Shown here: positions 1 through 5,280 of the stretch, in pieces | How the letters are laid out: every line of letters begins with the position of its first letter | Numbering within the stretch: the first letter of the stretch is position 1 | NCBI GenBank assembly: GCA_044433415.1 | Contig: JAWXTP010000146.1 | Location: forward strand, 1-6,773 | Reading direction: 5' to 3' | DNA length: 6,773 bases | Source of the DNA: JAWXTP01 sp044433415 | GTDB taxonomy: Bacteria > Bacteroidota > Bacteroidia > Bacteroidales > Rikenellaceae | The notes under the pieces: model-generated | Told to the model about the DNA's origin: nothing | Database searches by the model: none | Seen by the model: only the letters and a program-made list of their open reading frames with translations | Made by a program: the position numbers and the translations under genes

Positions 1-732
1 TTGTGGACGCTGTTGAGGACGTTCATTTGATGCCATTTGTGTAGTATCACGTAAAGGTCGTTGTTGTCCCCCTTGTCCACTTTGACGTGCTTGTTGTGGA
101 CGTTGCGGACGCTCACCTGCTTCATTAGTGTCATCTCCAGCTCCGTAAGCCTTAATATGACCTGTACCGTGGTTAACACCAAAAGCAAGAGTACTTCCAC
201 CTTGAACAATGGAGCCAACATACCTGTGACTTGTCCAATACTGTTCATCCTTACCTACACGGTCGTCATCTATAAGTTTGAAAAAATCAGTATTAATATA
301 TGGCCAACCTGTACTAAAATCACTAATAGAATACAGCTCCTTAGCTGAAGGCACACGCCAATCATCATAACCGCCAAGTTCTAAACTGTCACAATAATCA
401 TTAGCCCCCTGCCAGCTAAACCCCTGTTTTACAGGAATCATCTGCCACATCAATCCTGTATTAAGGTCTGTCACTGTGCCATCACCATTGTCTTTATAGC
501 TCATCTTTGCACCTGTAAGATAGTGTGCATCCTGACCATAGAGTGCATCACCAGGCTTGATATTATCAAGCACTGCACCATCAGCATCGTAAGTTACAAC
601 CTGACCTGTAGCTACTTGTGGATAACTTAACTTTGTATTTTTCTGCCCATACACAATAAAGGAGAATGTTGCTGTCATTAATAGCAAAATAAGACCTATT
701 ACTCTACTATTGCCTTTTTTTAATGTTTTCAT
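1..732 (-). CDS. Secreted DUF1566 (Lcl C-terminal-like) domain protein, partial at left edge
   Basis: The frame is open from an ATG at 732 to position 1 with no stop, so 244 codons are visible and the C-terminus lies outside the window. Residues 1-30 look like a signal peptide: basic MKTLKKGNSR, a hydrophobic stretch at about 11-28, and possible cleavage near VYG-QK. Residues 81-97 contain DNGDGTVTDLNTGLMWQ and residues 124-136 DWRVPSAKELYSI. These are typical of DUF1566/Lcl C-terminal domains, found in secreted or surface proteins of Bacteroidetes and Proteobacteria and usually of unknown function. From about residue 206 the chain becomes a low-complexity Arg/Pro/Gln linker with repeated RPQ units, which suggests another domain follows. 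No SD sequence precedes the start, as is normal in Bacteroidetes. The domain call is firm; the biological role is unknown. Confidence 0.85.
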   Translation of the reverse strand, partial: MKTLKKGNSRVIGLILLLMTATFSFIVYGQKNTKLSYPQVATGQVVTYDADGAVLDNIKPGDALYGQDAHYLTGAKMSYKDNGDGTVTDLNTGLMWQMIPVKQGFSWQGANDYCDSLELGGYDDWRVPSAKELYSISDFSTGWPYINTDFFKLIDDDRVGKDEQYWTSHRYVGSIVQGGSTLAFGVNHGTGHIKAYGAGDDTNEAGERPQRPQQARQSGQGGQQRPLRDTTQMASNERPQQRPQ

Positions 733-841
733 AATTCTTGATTTAATTAACTTTTAAGGAAGTTTTACAAACCAATTATTAGAATTCCCCTATATTCTAG
801 TTTAGTTCTTACGTTTTTCTTATATAAAAAAATTTCCTTTA

Positions 842-861
842 TTAAAGTGTAGACACTTTAA
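842..861. repeat. Perfect short palindrome between the two minus-strand genes
   Basis: TTAAAGTGT (842-850) and ACACTTTAA (853-861) are perfect inverted arms around a 2-base centre. The palindrome lies 45 bases past the stop of the pseudouridine synthase remnant and 110 bases upstream of the DUF1566 start. It could be an operator dimer site, or an 8-bp hairpin acting as a weak terminator for the minus-strand transcript, which meets a run of seven T a dozen bases later. The sequence cannot decide between these. Confidence 0.4.
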
Positions 862-905
862 ACTATTATAAGTTAAATCTCATGGGCAAAAAAATAAAGA
901 ATGCA

Positions 906-1406
906 CTATAAACCAAAAGCTACTATAATGTATAATTTGAGTTCTGGAGAAGTTGTGGTACTTCTCCTGATTATAACATTTTTAAAAACTTGTTTTTTTA
1001 TCACTTTCACCTGCTTGCCTGTCACAGGGTGAGTAAATTTTATATACTCAGCATGTAGATAAAGCCTATCTGCTGAATTTCCATATAAGCTATCTCCTAA
1101 AATGGGAGTACCAAAACCCTCAACATGAGCACAATGTACACGCAATTGATGAGTACGTCCTGTTTTTGGATAAAGATGTACTCTAGTACGATTATTTTTA
1201 GTTTCTATAATTTTATAAGCTGTAATTGCAGGTTTACCAAATTCCTTATCCACCTTTTGTCTAGGTCTATCCAAAAAATCTGGAATCAAAGGAAGAGAAA
1301 TCATCCCCTCTTCTTCTTTTAACTCTCCATCTAACAATGCTACATAACGCTTCACAACTTTTCTTTCAGCAAACTGTGCTTGTAACTGTTTATGAATATG
1401 CACCAT
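906..1406 (-). pseudogene. RluA-family pseudouridine synthase, 5'-truncated remnant
   Basis: RluA-family enzymes convert specific uridines in 23S rRNA or tRNA to pseudouridine. The visible 166 residues match the C-terminal part of the catalytic domain: HKQLQAQFAERKVVKRYVAL near residues 5-24, the conserved GRTHQLRVH at 83-91, and GTPILGDSLYG at 99-109. The HRLD motif with the catalytic aspartate normally precedes this by about 20 residues and is absent. Reading the same frame upstream of the ATG gives sequence unlike the family, with a stop at about 1494-1496. Recognisable homology therefore ends around 1400-1407, exactly where the IS110 left end begins. The ATG is probably an internal Met codon exposed by the insertion. 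The product should be inactive even if translated. The last 20 or so residues look atypical and may also have drifted. Confidence 0.8.
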
Positions 1407-1596
1407 CTTAACACGTCTGTGGAACCTCCCCAGATAAGAATATAATCTTTCCGCCTTATACCTGCCAGATTTACTATGTGCAGTTCCGAATAGTTCCTAT
1501 GTTTAACCCGTGAAACAGCTAGTAAATAAAAATAAGCTATAAAATTTTAGTTAACTTTGTAATTGGAAGAAAGTTACTCTAAAAACAATATAGCTT
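1407..1596 (+). ncRNA. IS110 left-end non-coding region, candidate bridge RNA
   Basis: About 190 bases separate the broken pseudouridine synthase from the IS110 transposase start. IS110-group elements are known to encode a bridge RNA in the non-coding end 5' of the transposase; it has two internal loops that pair with target and donor DNA. Structure is visible here. GGAAC (1421-1425) can pair with downstream GTTCC, enclosing a hairpin with arms CAGATAAG and CTTAT-ac-CTG around a loop of about 16 bases. A second possible hairpin, CTGC/GCAG, follows, with the two competing for one CTG. Length and position fit a bridge-RNA locus. That it encodes such an RNA is inference from family and position; no covariance model was run and no guide match was proven. 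Confidence 0.4.
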
Positions 1597-1598
1597 AT
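1532..1598 (+). promoter_or_regulatory. IS110 transposase promoter box and start-sequestering hairpin
   Basis: TAACTTTG at 1552-1559 is an exact Bacteroidetes -7 element (TAnnTTTG); no convincing -33 box is seen. ATAAGCTATA (1532-1541) and TATAGCTTAT (1589-1598) form a perfect 10-bp stem, with an inner stem TAACTTT (1552-1558)/AAAGTTA (1570-1576). The outer right arm covers the first two bases of the ATG at 1597. A transcript entering from outside would fold the start codon into the stem, whereas one starting after the -7 box would lack the left arms. This matches the known way IS elements damp transposase expression from read-through transcription. Confidence 0.5.
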
Positions 1599-1833
1599 GA
1601 AAACGCAGAACAAAGTTACGAAATTAGATTTTACTGGACAAGCAATTTACGTAGGAATTGATGTTCATTTGAAAAGTTGGTCGGTAGAGGTTTTGTCAGA
1701 ACACTCGGTTTTGAAGAAGTTTCGACAGAATCCAGAACCTGAAGCACTGCACAAATTTCTTGTGACAAACTACCCAAGCGCCACCTACTACTCGGTTTAT
1801 GAGGCTGAGTTTTGTGGATTTTACATTTGGTAA
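1597..1833 (+). pseudogene. IS110-family transposase, N-terminal fragment
   Basis: The 78-residue frame matches the start of Bacteroidetes IS110-family (DEDD) transposases. YVGIDVHLKSWSV near residues 18-30 carries the first catalytic aspartate (D22 in GIDVH), and YYSVYEAEFCGF at 64-75 carries the conserved glutamate (E69). Full-length members are over 300 residues and also contain two further aspartates and a C-terminal domain with a nucleophilic serine; none of this is present. Similarity stops around 1815-1825, after FCGF, followed by a stop and unrelated AT-rich sequence. The element therefore lost most of its body by deletion or replacement. The start lies in the hairpin described for 1532-1598. 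No active recombinase can come from this copy. Confidence 0.85.
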
Positions 1834-2125
1834 TTACATTGCCCGCAAATTGATAAATAGAATATTTTTTGTATTAAAACGAAAGACGGAATATGTCAAC
1901 TGTGTTGTTAAATAAATACATCCTATTGGCGAACAGCTTTTCACTCGAGAGATAACACCACCAATAACTTGCAGCTTTGAAGTCTGCTCCGAATAGATTG
2001 TGACTCTCACCTACACATAGACTGAAAAAGGGATTTGCAGCACTCGGTTTTTGAGATGTCTGCTGTGGAAAGTTTGTTTACCGTAGGATTTTAAGATTGG
2101 GTTTTTAGAGCCATATAGACAGTAT
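1834..2125. other. Gene-free stretch with no recognised content
   Basis: No open frame with recognisable protein similarity occurs on either strand, and no tRNA or rRNA pattern is visible. The only structure I can support is an imperfect hairpin at 2037-2063 (GCAG-CA-CTC against GAG-TG-CTGC with small bulges). This may be leftover sequence from whatever replaced the body of the IS110 element. Confidence 0.5.
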
Positions 2126-2243
2126 CAATAATGAAAGAGGGGGACCATTTTCACAGTCTCCCCGATAAGCATTATTGCGTACGTCAGGGTGTTTATTGCT
2201 TGATAGGTTGCTCCCCAGCAGAGCCTATCTCCTCTTAACACCT
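2126..2243 (-). ncRNA. Putative structured small RNA, copy 1
   Basis: Read on the minus strand, a -7 box (TATTTTTG, 2256 to 2249) is followed after 22 bases by a hairpin at 2202-2229: outer stem GATAGG/CCTATC, inner stem TGCT/AGCA, four-C loop on the plus strand. A linker of about 24 bases follows. A long hairpin at 2126-2177 then pairs CAATAATG with CATTATTG and, inside it, GGGG-GAC with GTC-CCCC around one bulged base, with a pyrimidine-rich 3' side like an intrinsic terminator. A related element with the same order and spacing lies at 6649-6762 and preserves pairing through base changes. I do not recognise the Rfam family. It could be a free small RNA or an orphan leader. The ends are estimates. 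Confidence 0.5.
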
Positions 2244-2248
2244 TGATA

Positions 2249-2256
2249 CAAAAATA
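2249..2256 (-). promoter_or_regulatory. -7 promoter box for RNA copy 1
   Basis: The minus strand reads TATTTTTG, an exact TAnnTTTG element. Upstream, AGTTT lies 20 bases away as a weak -33 match. The downstream hairpin core starts 22 bases later. In copy 2 a TTTG at the window edge sits 23 bases from the same core, so the arrangement is shared. Confidence 0.5.
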
Positions 2257-2374
2257 GTAAAAACAAATTTAATTATAAACTTTATCTTATTTTATTTGGA
2301 TATTAACTGGAAAATTATTTGGATTTAATTTGAATTGCAACCTTACCCCTGCACTTTAGCCTTGTATCTGATTT

Positions 2375-2517
2375 TTGTTCGTCAGGCTAGACTTTTGCCG
2401 CCAGCTTCCCTCGGATTCCACCTCACGATGGACACCCTTGCCTTTGGCTAGACACTTCCCACTATTAGGGCGTGTTAGGGACTTGCACACTTTAGGTTAT
2501 ACACATGCTGGGCGTAC
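2375..2517. other. Mobile-element-like non-coding stretch
   Basis: This stretch is more GC-rich than its surroundings and holds a plus-strand open frame (2375-2728) with no recognisable domain, rich in Arg/Pro/Thr, which runs into the neighbouring terminator repeat. I treat the frame as spurious. The base pattern resembles non-coding ends of mobile elements common in Bacteroidetes genomes, an impression from memory that I could not check. It may be the remaining right-hand part of the broken IS110 element or of another insertion. Confidence 0.3.
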
Positions 2518-2581
2518 AATATTAAACTCTATGCAGCATCGAGCTTCATGGAGTTTCTTTTTGAAAATAGTTGCCTGGGTC
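2518..2581 (+). repeat. 64-bp terminator-like repeat, copy 1
   Basis: This segment is 60/64 identical to 5157-5220. It contains an imperfect 14-bp hairpin (2524-2537 with 2543-2556) with one G-T wobble and one mismatch, followed by CTTTTTG. The repeat extends about 20 bases past the T run (GAAAATAGTTGCC and GGGTC), further than a terminator alone needs. It probably no longer terminates as well as copy 2. Confidence 0.75.
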
Positions 2582-2611
2582 GAACAGGGTCAATCTGGGC
2601 CGAACAGAGTC
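2575..2611. repeat. Tandem near-repeat, 20-bp period
   Basis: CTGGGTCGAACAGGGTC (2575-2591) and CTGGGCCGAACAGAGTC (2595-2611) match at 15 of 17 positions. This short duplication follows directly on the 64-bp repeat. Its function is not apparent. Confidence 0.6.
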
Positions 2612-2646
2612 GCGACAAGCGTGGAAAGATTGTTACCCTACAAGAA

Positions 2647-2700
2647 ACTGAAAAACCCAACTCTCATTACTCATTACGTAACGCAAGTTGGGTTTTCAGT
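2647..2700. terminator. Bidirectional intrinsic terminator after the lipoprotein gene
   Basis: ACTGAAAAACCCAACT (2647-2662) pairs with AGTTGGGTTTTCAGT (2686-2700) with one bulged A, around a 23-base loop. A runs on one arm and T runs on the other give a U-rich end on either strand. It begins 39 bases past the lipoprotein stop, so it most likely ends that minus-strand transcript. Confidence 0.7.
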
Positions 2701-2738
2701 AAAATACAATACTTTAGGGAACATCTAAAAACTAAACT

Positions 2739-3071
2739 CTAACTATTTGTATAAAGATATTCATAAGTAATTGTTTCACCAGATTTTAGTTGGAATGTTC
2801 CAGACTCATAAGTTCCAGCAGAGGTTGTGCCATTAATGATAAACTTGTAGTCTCCTATATTTAAATCTACTTCAATTGTACCACTTTCTATTGTTGTCGA
2901 ATAAATAGCACCTGAAGATGTTGAATAACCATAAGGATAAATCAATAATTCACAACCATAATATTTCTCATGTAATCGAAATACCACTTCCCCTTCGTAA
3001 TCGTTCTTGTCACAGTTTGTAAGTAATACAGAAACTGTAAATAATAACACTAATGATAATAATTTTTTCAT
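2739..3071 (-). CDS. Small predicted lipoprotein, unknown function
   Basis: The 110-residue product begins MKKLLSLVLLFTVSVLLTNC, a lipoprotein signal peptide: two lysines, a hydrophobic core at about 4-17, and lipobox L17-T-N-C20. After the cysteine comes DKND, a charged, acidic-rich start that resembles the export signals of surface lipoproteins in Bacteroidetes. The mature part has about 90 residues, rich in Tyr, Thr, Ser and Gly. It alternates short polar and aromatic segments (GTIEVDLNIGDYKFIINGTT, GTFQLKSGETITYEY), as expected for a small beta-sandwich. I do not recognise the family. The gene stands alone, with its own promoter (3116-3147) and a terminator (2647-2700), and diverges from gdhA. 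The start is supported by the signal peptide and the promoter distance; there is no SD sequence. Confidence 0.8.
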   Translation of the reverse strand: MKKLLSLVLLFTVSVLLTNCDKNDYEGEVVFRLHEKYYGCELLIYPYGYSTSSGAIYSTTIESGTIEVDLNIGDYKFIINGTTSAGTYESGTFQLKSGETITYEYLYTNS

Positions 3072-3115
3072 AATTTTAAAATTTAAGTTATTAATATTAT
3101 AAAACTTTTATACAT

Positions 3116-3147
3116 CAAATATATGCAAAAACGAACAAACACACAAA
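3116..3147 (-). promoter_or_regulatory. Promoter of the small lipoprotein gene
   Basis: On the minus strand TTTG (3147-3144) is followed after exactly 20 bases by TATATTTG (3123-3116). This is a full match to the Bacteroidetes sigma consensus TTTG-N20-TAnnTTTG. Transcription would begin near 3109, giving a leader of about 38 bases. Confidence 0.7.
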
Positions 3148-3558
3148 TCAATTAAGAGAATAATCACAAAATGCACAGTAAAGCACTATATCTTAACCTA
3201 TTTACACGCAAATGTTAGAGATTCAACTTATTCCTTTAGCGCATATACTAATTTTATCAAAAAAAAACTATTAATAATACTACTACATATTATAAAGTTA
3301 ACTTCTAAAAAGGAACCATCGCACAATCCCCACAAAAATTTATTAATTAAAATCACTTTTTAAAAAATATTTTCCTTAACTAACCTTGCCAAAAATAGGG
3401 GGGTGTCTAATATTTTTTACACAAAATATTCACAACACCCTCAACAAAAATACAACTACAAGATTTTCAATCATATAAAAAATCAATTTTTCGCAATATT
3501 TTAAAAAAGTTAAAAATTACATATTGAAGTATAATTTCAATATTTACTAACATTTTTC
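3148..3558. other. Long divergent intergenic region between lipoprotein gene and gdhA
   Basis: This very AT-rich stretch has no open frame worth calling. Its clearest structure is a hairpin at 3401-3440: GGGTGT pairs with ACACCC, and inside it AATATTTT (3409-3416) pairs with AAAATATT (3423-3430). The run of six G just before it stands out from the surrounding A/T. The hairpin lies upstream of the proposed gdhA promoter, so it would act in DNA (a protein site) or belong to another transcript. Confidence 0.5.
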
Positions 3559-3589
3559 TTGCATTTAATATAAATGGTTTATATATTTG
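3559..3589 (+). promoter_or_regulatory. gdhA promoter
   Basis: TTG (3559-3561) is separated by 20 bases from TATATTTG (3582-3589), an exact TAnnTTTG -7 box. Transcription would start near 3596, giving a leader of about 36 bases. Confidence 0.7.
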
Positions 3590-3610
3590 TGAAAATAACA
3601 ACAAATATAT
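3581..3610. promoter_or_regulatory. Candidate operator over the gdhA promoter
   Basis: ATATATTTGT (3581-3590) and ACAAATATAT (3601-3610) are perfect inverted arms with a 10-base spacer. They cover the -7 box and the predicted transcription start. The 20-bp centre-to-centre distance puts both half-sites on one DNA face, as for a dimeric repressor. The AT richness makes chance symmetry possible. Confidence 0.4.
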
Positions 3611-3631
3611 TTAAAATTACACATTAATATA

Positions 3632-4987
3632 ATGGAAAAACAAGCAGAAAATTATATTGCTGAGTTCATGTCAGCAATAGAAATGAAAAACCCAGGCGAG
3701 GTAGAATTTCATCAAGCAGTTAGAGAGGTAGTCGAAAGTGTGGCGCCTTACATCATTGAAAACCCAGTTATGCAAAAATTAAAAATCCTAGAACGTATAG
3801 CTGAACCAGAACGCGTAATTATGTTCCGTATACCATGGACTACTGACAATGGTGAAATCATGATAAACAAAGGTTATAGAGTACAAAACAATAGCGCTCT
3901 AGGCCCTTACAAAGGTGGTTTAAGATTACATAGCTCAGTGAACCTTAGCATCCTTAAATTCTTAGCATTCGAACAAACATTCAAAAATAGTTTAACAACA
4001 CTTCCTATGGGTGGCGGTAAAGGTGGTTCTAACTTTGACCCTAAAGGAAAATCTGATAACGAGATTATGCGCTTCTGCCAATCATTTATGACAGAGCTTC
4101 AACGTCATATTGGTGCTGACTGTGATATTCCTGCTGGGGATATAGGTGTTGGCGGTCGTGAAATTGGCTTCATGTTTGGTCAATACAAACGTCTTCGCAA
4201 TGAATTTACAGGAACTCTTACAGGTAAAGGTTTAGCATGGGGTGGTAGCCTTCTACGTCCTGAGGCTACAGGTTATGGTCTTTGCTACTTTGTACGTGAG
4301 ATGTTAGCAGCTAATGGTGACTCTTTCCAAGGTAAAACAGTGACTGTTTCTGGTAGTGGTAACGTAGCTCAATATGCTATAGAGAAATGTTTAGAGCTAG
4401 GCGCTAAAGTTGTTACTGCATCAGACTCTAAAGGTTATATTTATGATCCAGATGGTATTGACACTGAGAAATTAGAGTATATAAAAGACCTTAAAACTAT
4501 ATTTAGAGGTCGTATTTCAGAATATGTAACTCACTACCCTTCTGCTCAATACTTCCCTGACGAACGCCCTTGGGGTGTGAAATGCGATATCGCACTTCCT
4601 TGCGCTACACAGAATGAACTTGACGGTGACGATGCTCAAAAACTATTAAATAATGGCTGTATGTGCGTTGGAGAAGGCGCTAACATGCCTTCTACTCCTG
4701 AGGCTATAGCTATATTCCAAGAACATAAGATATTATTCTCTCCAGGGAAAGCATCAAATGCTGGTGGTGTTGCTACTTCTGGACTTGAGATGTCTCAAAA
4801 CTCTATCCGTCTTTCTTGGACTAAAGAAGAGGTTGACCAAAAACTTAGTGGTATCATGAGAGATATCCATGAGACTTGTATTAAGTATGGTAAAGAAGAG
4901 GATGGCTATGTTAACTACGTTAAAGGCGCCAACATCGGTGGCTTTATCAAAGTTGCAAACGCAATGATCCAACAAGGCTTCTGCTAA
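3632..4987 (+). CDS. gdhA: Glutamate dehydrogenase, hexameric, probably NADP-specific
   Basis: GdhA reversibly makes glutamate from 2-oxoglutarate, ammonia and NAD(P)H in the cytoplasm, a main route of ammonia assimilation in Bacteroidales. The 451 residues match the roughly 445-residue hexameric class over their whole length. Substrate-site residues can be placed by comparison with the clostridial enzyme: K94 (YKGGLR), K118 (FKNSLT), catalytic K130 (MGGGKGGSNF), D170 (PAGDIGV) and S383 (ATSG). The nucleotide-binding Rossmann domain starts near 236, with its glycine motif GSGNVA at 241-246. NADP preference is inferred from close resemblance to anabolic bacterial enzymes, not from a diagnostic residue. 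The ATG at 3632 fits the family N-terminus and lies about 36 bases after the predicted start site. No SD sequence is present. It is monocistronic; a good terminator copy lies at 5163-5201. Confidence 0.97.
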   Translation: MEKQAENYIAEFMSAIEMKNPGEVEFHQAVREVVESVAPYIIENPVMQKLKILERIAEPERVIMFRIPWTTDNGEIMINKGYRVQNNSALGPYKGGLRLHSSVNLSILKFLAFEQTFKNSLTTLPMGGGKGGSNFDPKGKSDNEIMRFCQSFMTELQRHIGADCDIPAGDIGVGGREIGFMFGQYKRLRNEFTGTLTGKGLAWGGSLLRPEATGYGLCYFVREMLAANGDSFQGKTVTVSGSGNVAQYAIEKCLELGAKVVTASDSKGYIYDPDGIDTEKLEYIKDLKTIFRGRISEYVTHYPSAQYFPDERPWGVKCDIALPCATQNELDGDDAQKLLNNGCMCVGEGANMPSTPEAIAIFQEHKILFSPGKASNAGGVATSGLEMSQNSIRLSWTKEEVDQKLSGIMRDIHETCIKYGKEEDGYVNYVKGANIGGFIKVANAMIQQGFC

Positions 4988-5007
4988 TTATAGCTTCGCG
5001 TCGGTAG

Positions 5008-5028
5008 ATTGGGAAGGCTTTTCCCAAT
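5008..5028 (+). other. Hairpin just after gdhA
   Basis: ATTGGGAA (5008-5015) and TTCCCAAT (5021-5028) form a perfect 8-bp stem with a 5-base loop, 20 bases past the gdhA stop. No T run follows, so it is more likely an mRNA 3'-end stabiliser than a stand-alone terminator. Confidence 0.5.
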
Positions 5029-5039
5029 AGCAGCCCATC

Positions 5040-5115
5040 TTTGCGACCTTTTTTAAAGTTTCAATGCTCACAGCCTCAAGGCTGCTCCGCTTAAAACTTC
5101 AAAAAACGCCGCAAA
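5040..5115. repeat. Nested 76-bp palindrome downstream of gdhA
   Basis: Arms nest in order: TTTGCG (5040-5045) with CGCAAA (5110-5115), TTTTTT (5049-5054) with AAAAAA (5101-5106), AAGTTT (5056-5061) with AAACTT (5094-5099), and CAGCC (5071-5075) with GGCTG (5080-5084) around TCAA. The stem is imperfect but long. Looser inverted ends near 4991-5004 and 5145-5156 (TAGC...CGTCGG against CCGTGGACGCTA) hint at a small MITE-like unit, though this is weak. Confidence 0.55.
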
Positions 5116-5156
5116 TATGAACTACTCTTGGAAAAAGCGGACAGCCGTGGACGCTA

Positions 5157-5220
5157 AATTTTAAACTCCATGCAGCATCGAGCTGCATGGAGTTTCTTTT
5201 TGAAAATAGTTGCCAGGGTC
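5157..5220 (+). repeat. 64-bp terminator-like repeat, copy 2
   Basis: This segment matches 2518-2581 at 60 of 64 positions. The shared part continues past the T run to the point where IS3-associated sequence begins. Of the two copies this one keeps the perfect palindrome, so it may be closer to the ancestral form. Confidence 0.75.
5163..5201 (+). terminator. Intrinsic terminator downstream of gdhA
   Basis: AAACTCCATGCAGC (5163-5176) pairs perfectly with GCTGCATGGAGTTT (5182-5195) around loop ATCGA, followed by CTTTTT (5196-5201). This is a strong 14-bp intrinsic terminator reading on the plus strand, 175 bases past the gdhA stop. It probably ends gdhA transcripts and also shields the IS3 element from read-through. 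Confidence 0.7.
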
Positions 5221-5237
5221 AACTGACTTGTACTGAA

Positions 5238-5280
5238 ATAACTTTACATAAATTATAAACAATTAAAACAGTAAAGTTAT
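5238..5280 (+). promoter_or_regulatory. Start-sequestering hairpin of IS3 orfA
   Basis: ATAACTTTAC (5238-5247) and GTAAAGTTAT (5271-5280) form a perfect 10-bp stem whose right arm covers the first two bases of the orfA ATG (5279). TAACTTTA (5239-5246) in the left arm is one base off the Bacteroidetes -7 box. As with the IS110 element in this window, a transcript entering from outside would hide the start codon, while an internal transcript would lack the left arm. Confidence 0.5.

Noticed and set aside
61..348. Open frame of 95 codons on the plus strand
   Set aside because: It lies antisense to the DUF1566 gene, which has clear motifs; this is a shadow frame.
733..800. Promoter for the DUF1566 gene (TTGGTTTG on the minus strand)
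   Set aside because: The -7 box has one mismatch and no -33 element lies at the right distance, so I did not call it.
1125..1322. Open frame of 65 codons on the plus strand
   Set aside because: It lies antisense to the RluA remnant and has no features of its own.
2202..2229. tRNA arm or SRP RNA apical loop
   Set aside because: There is no T-arm consensus, CCA end or anticodon arm, and the SRP GGAA-type loop and its conserved internal loop are missing.
2375..2728. Open frame of 117 codons on the plus strand
   Set aside because: It crosses three non-coding structures (mobile-like stretch, 64-bp repeat, terminator hairpin), has no recognisable domain and an improbable composition.
4754..4975. 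Open frame of 73 codons on the minus strand
   Set aside because: It lies fully inside gdhA on the opposite strand.
2518..5220. CRISPR-type repeat array
   Set aside because: The repeat occurs only twice, 2.6 kb apart, with genes between; there is no regular spacing and no cas gene.
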